DNA of 61,680 nucleotides, taken from NCBI GenBank assembly GCA_023621995.1, contig JAMOAB010000003.1, positions 1 through 61,680 of the forward strand. The letters run 5' to 3'. The translations under genes and the position numbers were made by a program. A model generated the notes under the pieces. That model had not been told where the DNA came from, did not search any database, and saw nothing but the letters and a program-made list of their open reading frames with translations. The stretch comes from Bacillota bacterium. Lineage in GTDB: Bacteria; Bacillota; Clostridia; Caldicoprobacterales; Xylanivirgaceae. Of the stretch, positions 55,539 to 61,680 are shown one piece after another (positions within the stretch are counted from its first letter, which is position 1; each line of letters starts with the position of its first letter).

Positions 55539-57458
55539 TTATACCCCATCTATAAGGGCGATCCAATCATCGTATAGTCTATCCAATAGCTCCTTGTTTT
55601 GGGCATATTTGAGTTGAATGTCCTGTATTTTATTACTGTCTTCATAGAGCTTAGGGTTTGCCATCTCAAGCTCTAGATTATTTAATATACTTTCAAGCTC
55701 TTGTATAGATTGTTCAAGAGCTTGAATTTTATCCCTTTGTTTTGCCTTTTGCTTCTTTATATGGCGCATCTTTTTCTTTTCTTCCTGGATTTGAGTCTTG
55801 GTCTTTTTATTAGGAGTATCATCGTCTTCCATCTGTTTTAAAAGTTTTTCCTTTTTTTCGACATAGTAGTCATAGTTGCCAAGGTATTCGACTATACCAT
55901 CATTTTTTAATACGAGTATACGATCTACTGTTTTGTTTAAAAAATACCTATCATGTGAAATGACAAGCATTGTACCAGGATAATCTTTTAGAGCTTTTTC
56001 TAGCTGTTCTTTACAATCTAAGTCTAGGTGATTTGTAGGTTCGTCCAATATGAGGAAGTTATCTCGAGCTAGGGCAAGCTTTGTGAGGAGCACTTTACCC
56101 CTCTCCCCTCCACTTAGGGTTCCTATTGTCTTAAATACGTCATCGCCTGTAAAAAGAAAAGATGCTAAGGCATTTCGTATCTGTGTTTGAGTAAGATCTG
56201 GAAAGTGCCTCCAGACCTCTTCTATGACTGTATTTTGCTCAATAAGGCTCATCTGTTCTTGATCATAGTAGCCTATAGACAGGTTTGTGCCCAGTTCAAT
56301 CCTACCTGACGATGGTTCAACCATACCCATTATTATCTTTATGAGTGTAGATTTTCCGACGCCATTGGGCCCAATAATGGCTACCCTATCACCCCTTTTG
56401 AGTGTAAACGATACATTGTCAAATATAAGGCGATGGTCAAAACACTTGCTCAAACCTTCTACTTCAAGGACTTTATATCCACTTTGCCTCTCTATGTCAA
56501 AGGATATATATACCTCTCTATCTGTGTGGGGACTATCTATAAGCTCCATTCGCTCGAGCATCTTTTCCCGACTTTCTGCAGCCCTTACACTCTTTTCCCT
56601 ATTGAAAGAGCGGAAGCGTTCTATAATTTCCTTCTGCCTTTTTATCTCCCGTTGTTGATTATCATATGCTCTTTGGTGATTGTCTAGCCTTTCAGCCCTA
56701 CGCCTTAGATAATTAGTGTAATTACCACTATAGACATAGCTCTTGCCAGCTTCAATTTCTATTATAGTAGTACATACATTATCCAAGAAGTATCTGTCAT
56801 GGGATATGACCATAACAGTGCCTGTATAGGCTATTAGATACTGTTCTAGCCATTCCATAGCTTCCAGGTCCAGATAGTTGGTAGGCTCGTCAAGTAGTAG
56901 AAGGTCGGGACCTTTAAGGAGAAGTTTTCCAAGGGCTACACGGGTCTTTTGCCCACCGCTCAGTTGGGATATGGGCTGATTATATTCGTGTTGGGAAAAT
57001 CCAAGACCATTAAGTACGCCCCTTATATTGCTCTCATAGCTATATCCACCTCCCTCTTCGAACTCGTGGATAAGGCGATTATAGTCATCGGCAAGTTTGC
57101 TATGTTCTAAGGGTTCCTCTTCAGCGAGGTCTGCCATCTGCCTTTCCATATCCCGAAGCTGCCTTTCTATATTAAAGATTGGAGCATAGGCTTCCATCAG
57201 TTCATCCCATATAGTTTTTTCAGAATCAAACTTATGATTTTGGGGAAGATAGCCTATACTCATATCTTTAGCCTTAAATATTTGTCCACTATCAGGTGTG
57301 TATTCTCCCGTAAGGAGTTTGAAAAGAGTCGATTTGCCAGCACCGTTTGGGCCAACTATACCGACACGTTCTTGTTCATTTATGGTAAAAGATATATTTT
57401 CAAGTACTGTATTTATACCAAATGTTTTTTTAAGTTCGCTACACGATATTAATGCCAT
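55539..57458 (-). CDS. ABC-F family ATPase (YdiF/Uup-like)
   Basis: A 639-residue soluble protein with two ATPase domains: Walker A GPNGAGKSTLFKLLTG and GPNGVGKSTLIKIIMG, signatures LSGGQKTRVALG and LSGGERGKVLLT, Walker B LLLLDEPTNYLD and FLILDEPTNHLD, the linker PtIM region between, and a charged C-terminal coiled coil (~540-635) as in Uup/YdiF. These proteins act on the ribosome; an antibiotic-resistance role is possible but not indicated. Convergent with the GntR gene, 18 bp apart, without a visible terminator. Confidence 0.92.
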   Translation of the reverse strand: MALISCSELKKTFGINTVLENISFTINEQERVGIVGPNGAGKSTLFKLLTGEYTPDSGQIFKAKDMSIGYLPQNHKFDSEKTIWDELMEAYAPIFNIERQLRDMERQMADLAEEEPLEHSKLADDYNRLIHEFEEGGGYSYESNIRGVLNGLGFSQHEYNQPISQLSGGQKTRVALGKLLLKGPDLLLLDEPTNYLDLEAMEWLEQYLIAYTGTVMVISHDRYFLDNVCTTIIEIEAGKSYVYSGNYTNYLRRRAERLDNHQRAYDNQQREIKRQKEIIERFRSFNREKSVRAAESREKMLERMELIDSPHTDREVYISFDIERQSGYKVLEVEGLSKCFDHRLIFDNVSFTLKRGDRVAIIGPNGVGKSTLIKIIMGMVEPSSGRIELGTNLSIGYYDQEQMSLIEQNTVIEEVWRHFPDLTQTQIRNALASFLFTGDDVFKTIGTLSGGERGKVLLTKLALARDNFLILDEPTNHLDLDCKEQLEKALKDYPGTMLVISHDRYFLNKTVDRILVLKNDGIVEYLGNYDYYVEKKEKLLKQMEDDDTPNKKTKTQIQEEKKKMRHIKKQKAKQRDKIQALEQSIQELESILNNLELEMANPKLYEDSNKIQDIQLKYAQNKELLDRLYDDWIALIDGV

Positions 57459-57865
57459 GGTAACTCCCCTTATTTAGAATATTGTGTACCTTATTATATC
57501 ATAATAGGGATCTCCTTAAAAGAAGAGAACATTACCTTATCCAATTTACAAAGATATAAATAGTGCAAAGTTATATAGACATTGAGCCATTGGCAAAATG
57601 CGTTCAATGGAGAAATGAGAGGATGTAGACTTTACGCTATTGGATATGTAGTAGTAGGGAATATGAAAGAGAAGAATGGCCACTTGTACCTCTCACCATA
57701 GAATGTTATAATATAATATGGAGTACCATAATTGTCTAAACTATATATCCATTTTACAATATTAAGGTTTAAGTGATATGAGAGTCAATATAGACATTGA
57801 CAATATTGAATAGTAAATGGTACCATATAGTTGAATTGTTAAATTTTTAACTTATTTAATTTGAC
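57459..57865. other. Divergent intergenic region between ABC-F gene and rex
   Basis: About 400 bp without a gene. It holds the rex promoter and operator at its right end and the ABC-F start region at its left end; the middle (57560-57720) shows nothing recognised. Confidence 0.5.
57797..57853 (+). promoter_or_regulatory. rex promoter with Rex operator
   Basis: TTGACA at 57797-57802 with TACCAT 18 bases downstream forms a fair promoter. At 57836-57853 lies TTGTTAAATTTTTAACTT, which fits the clostridial Rex site TTGTTAA-N4-TTAACAA with a perfect left half and 5 of 7 in the right half. Confidence 0.7.
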
Positions 57866-57883
57866 ATGGTTGGGGGGCGTAGA

Positions 57884-58522
57884 ATGTCAAAAGAAAATAA
57901 GAGAGTATCTGAGGCTGTTATCCGCAGAATGCCCAAATACTACAGATACCTAAAAGAGATGAAGGCTAGCGGCATAAAGCGAATTTCATCAAGGGAGCTC
58001 AGTAAGAAGATGGGGCTTACCGCATCGCAGATTCGCCAAGATTTCAACTGTTTCGGCGGTTTTGGTCAGCAGGGCTATGGTTATAATGTGGAAGAACTTT
58101 GTGACGAGATACAGAAGATATTGGGGTTGCATAAGGAATACAATATGATAGTTATAGGCGCGGGGAATTTAGGTCAGGCCCTTGCAAATTATAGCGGCTT
58201 TGAACAGGAAGGATTTAATATAAAAGCTCTTTTTGATATAAATCCACGTTTAGTAGGCATATCAATAAGGGGTATACCTATATTAGATATTGACCATATT
58301 GAGGGTTTCTTATCTCAATGTGAAGTGCACATTGCAGCTATATGTACACCTAAGAAAACTGCTCAAGAAATGGTTGATCGGCTTATTGAATGCGGTGTAA
58401 AGGCCATTTGGAATTTTGCACCTATTGATGTAAATGCACCTGATGATGTAGTAGTAGAGAACGTACATCTAAGTGACACATTATATACTATCTCCCTTCG
58501 TATGAACGAAGATTACAATTAA
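57884..58522 (+). CDS. rex: Redox-sensing repressor Rex
   Basis: Represses fermentation and electron-transfer genes when NADH/NAD+ is low. N-terminal winged helix (VSEAVIRRMPKYYRYLKEMK, LSKKMGLTASQIRQDFNCFG) and C-terminal Rossmann domain with VIGAGNLGQALANYSGF binding NAD(H). ATG 57884 has GGGGGG seven bases ahead; the earlier ATG 57866 lacks a site. The operator upstream points to self-regulation. Terminator follows at 58562. Confidence 0.95.
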   Translation: MSKENKRVSEAVIRRMPKYYRYLKEMKASGIKRISSRELSKKMGLTASQIRQDFNCFGGFGQQGYGYNVEELCDEIQKILGLHKEYNMIVIGAGNLGQALANYSGFEQEGFNIKALFDINPRLVGISIRGIPILDIDHIEGFLSQCEVHIAAICTPKKTAQEMVDRLIECGVKAIWNFAPIDVNAPDDVVVENVHLSDTLYTISLRMNEDYN

Positions 58523-58561
58523 ACATAGGATATTGTGGAGTTTTTTGTTGTTTCGTTGTAG

Positions 58562-58601
58562 AATAATAGCGGATGGTAAAGATTGCCGCTATTATTTTTT
58601 T
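58562..58601 (+). terminator. Intrinsic terminator of rex
   Basis: AATAATAGCGG (58562-58572) pairs with CCGCTATTATT (58586-58596), followed by TTTTT. Confidence 0.9.
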
Positions 58602-58634
58602 ATATAAATTCAAAGCTTAGGGAGGTTTAGTGCT

Positions 58635-59348
58635 GTGAAAAAGAGAAATGATGTGCTAGATCTATCAGTAATATGTATAGACGAGGGAATGGAATATGGG
58701 AAAGTAAGGGAATTAATAATCGATCCAGAAGATGGCAAAGTGGTATATCTTATAATAGACGATGGAGAATGGTATCTAGGTGCCAAACTTTTGACATTTG
58801 AAGATATCCTTGGAATAGGTAGAGATGCAGTAACCACACAGACAGCAGATAATATAAAGGGAATTAGGGAAGATGATGAAGTTTTAGAGTTGGTTAAAAA
58901 GGGTATAAGGATAATAGGCTCTAAGGTATATACGCAAAGCGGTGAATATGTGGGCTTAATAGATGAATACTACATAGACGAAGACGATGGGACTATAATT
59001 AAATGCCAATTGGAAGGAGGAGATGTGATATCATCTTCAAGTGTTATTACATATGGCAAGACTGTCCTTGTTGTGGAAGACGATATACAAAAAGGCATAT
59101 TGGATAGTGATGACAAGCGAATAGAACCCTATACTTTGACTGAATTACAAGATAAAAAATCCAAGCCCTTTTCAAATATATTTGAAGAGAAGCAGCGACA
59201 GTTTTTACTTGGAAAGAGGGCCACTAAAGATATAAGGGACAAGACTGGGATAGAGATAGTTTCAGCGGGGCAAATTATAGATGAAGGCATAATAGAAAAA
59301 GTGGATGCCGCTGGAAAACTTGTAGAACTTACTATGAATATAGAATAG
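58635..59348 (+). CDS. PRC-barrel domain protein
   Basis: A 237-residue soluble protein with two PRC-barrel-like segments: YGKVRELIIDPEDGKVVYLI and GEYVGLIDEYYIDEDDGTII. The family includes YlmC/YmxH-type proteins of spore formers and RimM-like barrels; function here is not known. Start is GTG 58635, with AGGGAGG upstream. Single gene, preceded by the rex terminator. Confidence 0.78.
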   Translation: MKKRNDVLDLSVICIDEGMEYGKVRELIIDPEDGKVVYLIIDDGEWYLGAKLLTFEDILGIGRDAVTTQTADNIKGIREDDEVLELVKKGIRIIGSKVYTQSGEYVGLIDEYYIDEDDGTIIKCQLEGGDVISSSSVITYGKTVLVVEDDIQKGILDSDDKRIEPYTLTELQDKKSKPFSNIFEEKQRQFLLGKRATKDIRDKTGIEIVSAGQIIDEGIIEKVDAAGKLVELTMNIE

Positions 59349-59642
59349 CTTAAATGCCAGGGACAGCCTTCTTTTGATTATTTAAGGTAAAAGCTAGAGA
59401 TACTATAAACTTGCCGTCGGTTATCCATGCTAAAAGTTAAAAAACTATTAACAATTTTTAAATATCTATTATATTTTGCCTTTTATATTTACTTTTTTTA
59501 GGGATTAAACTATCATAAAAATATATCATGAGAGTTAGAGCTATATTAAATTATTCATTTTTGTTACTCTACATAAGAGATGACAGTTAGTATAGGAGTA
59601 AATATTGGATAATGATTTATTAGACTATCAGGAGGAGTTGCA

Positions 59643-61097
59643 ATGCAGGCAAGTACACAATCTAAGAAGGCTACTGCGAAGGGTAAAAGACAACGGGCAG
59701 GTAAGGTTGCCATAATAATACTTACTACTGTTTTGATTGTTGCAATAGTAGTTATGTGTATCTATATCTATAATATTCTAAATCTAGAGTGTTTTTACGC
59801 AGGGGTAGTTATAGATGATTTATCGCTTGAGGGTATGTCCAAGGAAGAAGCTATTAATGTTCTAAAAGACAAGCATCAACCTAAAATAGATGAAATCAAT
59901 ATAGTCCTACAGATAGACGATAAGAAGTGGACGTTTGATCACAGCGATATAGGAACCTATATAGATATAGAAGAGGTGGTGGAAGAGGCATATAAAGTAG
60001 GTAGGGAAGGTACTATCATAGATAGGCTAAAGGAGATAAGGGAGACTGGTGAAAATGGTAAATTTTTTAATACTACCCTCACCTATAATGTAGATCTCCT
60101 GCGAGATAAGATAGAGGCAATTGCCCATGAGATAAATATACAACCAGTAGATGCAACTATAACATTTAACCCTGACAACAAACAGAAATTTTCATTCACA
60201 GAGGAAAAGATAGGGCGAGGTATGTTAGTTGACCAAACTATGGCCGATCTTAAGGAAAAGGTAGATGCATGGGATTTTTCTCCCTACGACATCCCAACAC
60301 AAGAGTTAGTCCCCAAATATAGATTGGCAGAGCTTAAGACATGGACCAGTAAGATAGCCCAGTTTTCTACAAAGCTCACTGGATCTGACGAGAGAAAATA
60401 TAATATTGCCCTATCGGCAAAGGGATTTAGGGGCGCTCGTATAGATCCGGGGCAGATATTTTCATTTAATGATGCAACTGGCCCTAGAGATGCTAAACAT
60501 GGATATAAAAATGCACCAGTCATAAAGGAAGGTAGGGTCTTAGTAGAGGAACCTGGTGGAGGTAACTGTCAAACATCTAGCACTCTCTATGGTGCACTGA
60601 TTAGGGCAGATCTAGAAATAGTCGAAAGATACCCACATTCATGGCCTTCTTCGTATATAGAAATTGGTCAGGATGCGACGGTCAACTATCCTAATGTGGA
60701 CTTAAAAGTCAAAAACAATAGAGATTCTGCAGTGTTTTTAAATAGCTATGTATATAATGATCATATAGTAGTAGAAGTATATGGCAAGGCACCTGAAGAC
60801 TATGATAGGATAGATGTAGTATCTACTGTCCTAGAAAATACACCAGCGCCACCAGAAAAGATAGTAGAGGATCCAAACTTATTTATAGGGCAAGAGGTAA
60901 TAGAATATAGATCAAGGCCAGGCTACAAAGTTCAATCATACAGAGTGTATTACAAAAACGGTAAAGAGATAAAGCGGGTAAAGGAGTCACGTAGCAACTA
61001 TCCTGTCATAACCGGTAAAAAACGGGTGGGCACTAGACCAAGGCCTGTAGAGGTTCCAAGGAATGATGAACACAATGAAGAACAGCCAACGACTTAA
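59643..61097 (+). CDS. VanW-family protein with peptidoglycan-binding-like domain
   Basis: A 484-residue protein anchored by one helix (about residues 24-48). Outside are a repeat like PG-binding-4 (VVIDDLSLEGMSKEEAINVL), a linker, the VanW domain (about 240-370, with SAKGFRGARIDPGQIFSFND, GGNCQTSSTLYGAL and ERYPHSWP) and a G5-like C-terminal segment ending in Pro/Arg-rich residues. VanW is found in vancomycin-resistance clusters but most homologues, like this isolated one, have no resistance role known; cell-wall association is inferred. AGGAGG precedes ATG 59643. Confidence 0.88.
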   Translation: MQASTQSKKATAKGKRQRAGKVAIIILTTVLIVAIVVMCIYIYNILNLECFYAGVVIDDLSLEGMSKEEAINVLKDKHQPKIDEINIVLQIDDKKWTFDHSDIGTYIDIEEVVEEAYKVGREGTIIDRLKEIRETGENGKFFNTTLTYNVDLLRDKIEAIAHEINIQPVDATITFNPDNKQKFSFTEEKIGRGMLVDQTMADLKEKVDAWDFSPYDIPTQELVPKYRLAELKTWTSKIAQFSTKLTGSDERKYNIALSAKGFRGARIDPGQIFSFNDATGPRDAKHGYKNAPVIKEGRVLVEEPGGGNCQTSSTLYGALIRADLEIVERYPHSWPSSYIEIGQDATVNYPNVDLKVKNNRDSAVFLNSYVYNDHIVVEVYGKAPEDYDRIDVVSTVLENTPAPPEKIVEDPNLFIGQEVIEYRSRPGYKVQSYRVYYKNGKEIKRVKESRSNYPVITGKKRVGTRPRPVEVPRNDEHNEEQPTT

Positions 61098-61203
61098 ACA
61101 GACGACTTTATAATTATTCAAGATTAATACTAAAAATAAAATTAGCTGTTAGCGTAAAATTACCGTAGGGATTTAGAGTAAGAAATTACCAATAGAATTG
61201 AAA

Positions 61204-61267
61204 AGAAGATGCCATCCTGTTAAAGTATTAGCTATACAAACAACTTAACGAAAGGATGACATCTTCT
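61204..61267 (+). repeat. Hairpin directly before the transposase start
   Basis: AGAAGATGCCATCCT (61204-61218) pairs with AGGATGACATCTTCT (61253-61267) with one mismatch, and GTTAA/TTAAC extends it inward around a GAA bulge. The stem covers the likely ribosome-binding site (AAAGGA) and ends next to the ATG. Confidence 0.7.
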
Positions 61268-61680
61268 ATGTATAATAGTATACACCATTTTAATGAGTTT
61301 GGGGTAAAAAAGATTGAAAAAACGATAAAAGAGTTCATAAAAGAAGGAAAAGATCTAGCTGATTTGGTATTTGGGTTGGAGGATAGCCTGTTCGAATTAG
61401 GCCGAAATATACTAGTTGAAGTATTGGAAGATATGGATCAACACTTACGTAATTCTGGTCTTAGAAAAAATAATTGGGAAATAGTTAGAAACGACACTAC
61501 ACAGCTTTTAACGAGCTTTGGAATGATTAAATACAACAGAACATATTTCAAGCCTAAGAAGGGAGGAAAGAGACGTTATCTCGTGGATGACATTGTAGGT
61601 ATAGAGCCTCATGATAGGGTAAGTGCTGATGTAGTTATAAATGCAGTTGAAGAGGCTGCAGATAGTAGTTATAGAAAAGC
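61268..61680 (+). mobile_element. ISLre2-family transposase, 5' part (runs off window)
   Basis: An open frame from ATG 61268 to the window edge, ~137 codons. It begins MYNSIHHFNEFGVKKIEKTI and contains GLEDSLFELGRNILVEVLED, RNDTTQLLTSFGMIKYNRTY and DDIVGIEPHDRVSADVV, the N-terminal pattern of the ISLre2 (UPF0236) transposases that are common in thermophilic and other Clostridia. The IS left end must lie between 61098 and 61204, but I could not place its inverted repeat. Whether the element is whole cannot be seen. Confidence 0.85.

Noticed and set aside
57675-57710. Resemblance of GGCCACTTGT to the hairpin arm at 33198
   Set aside because: Match is under 10 bases with no second arm; treated as chance.
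1-61680. CRISPR arrays, rRNA genes, prophage or integrase
   Set aside because: No regularly spaced repeats, rRNA motifs or phage genes were seen.

Overview
The window is an AT-rich stretch of chromosome from a Gram-positive, endospore-forming anaerobe of the class Clostridia. Supporting signs are an alpha/beta-type small acid-soluble spore protein, a YtxC-like sporulation protein, a diphosphate-dependent phosphofructokinase, rubrerythrin, Rex, solitary ECF-type vitamin S components under THF and TPP riboswitches, frequent ATA/AGA/AGG codons, strong AGGAGG ribosome-binding sites and several TTG or GTG starts. Species cannot be fixed from sequence alone. Most genes read on the plus strand; the minus-strand genes lie in short blocks, mostly set off by hairpin terminators.

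Layout. 1-9 kb: the tail of a glycoside hydrolase, a lipoprotein adaptor with a giant FtsX-type permease, then an exporter operon of two ABC half-transporters with a DUF1854 gene between them. 9-15 kb: a sodium:solute symporter, a spore SASP, PPi-dependent phosphofructokinase with a DeoR regulator, and dihydrolipoyl dehydrogenase preceded by what looks like the last scrap of a lost E2 acyltransferase gene. 15-21 kb: lipoate-protein ligase (minus), a PHP phosphoesterase, two tandem GH29 alpha-L-fucosidases and an AraC regulator. 21-25 kb: a sulfur operon Rrf2/IscR-like - MetA - cysteine desulfurase - IscU - MnmA. 25-31 kb: a YhaO/YhaN-like nuclease-ATPase pair, YtxC and an RluA pseudouridine synthase. 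31-33.4 kb (minus): RodZ-like protein, FolT with a THF riboswitch, tRNA-Pro(GGG). 33.6-43 kb: CopA and CopZ, rubrerythrin (minus), RecQ, nitroreductase, NUDIX hydrolase, a DUF2238-like membrane protein, a GGDEF-EAL protein, DUF3343 and OsmC. 43-46 kb (minus): ThiT with a TPP riboswitch and terminator, and a NatAB-like ABC transporter. 46-61.7 kb: NagD-like HAD phosphatase, a large single-chain PurL, HxlR regulator and MCP (minus), aconitase with a GntR regulator, ABC-F ATPase (minus), Rex, PRC-barrel protein, VanW-family protein, and the 5' part of an ISLre2-type transposase running off the window.

The most unusual points are: (i) the glutaminase domain of PurL has lost its catalytic Cys and the triad Glu; (ii) the DUF1854 double-ABC exporter has an added PH-like domain and no cyanophycin genes nearby; (iii) an E2 remnant sits directly upstream of lpdA with lipoate ligase just beyond; (iv) readable regulatory circuits, namely a GntR-type palindrome on the aconitase -10, a Rex operator at rex, two vitamin riboswitches and a 12-bp inverted repeat flanking the purL promoter; (v) a MetA placed inside an Fe-S/thiolation operon whose residue 111 predicts acetyl-CoA use. 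No CRISPR array, rRNA operon, prophage or integrase was seen.
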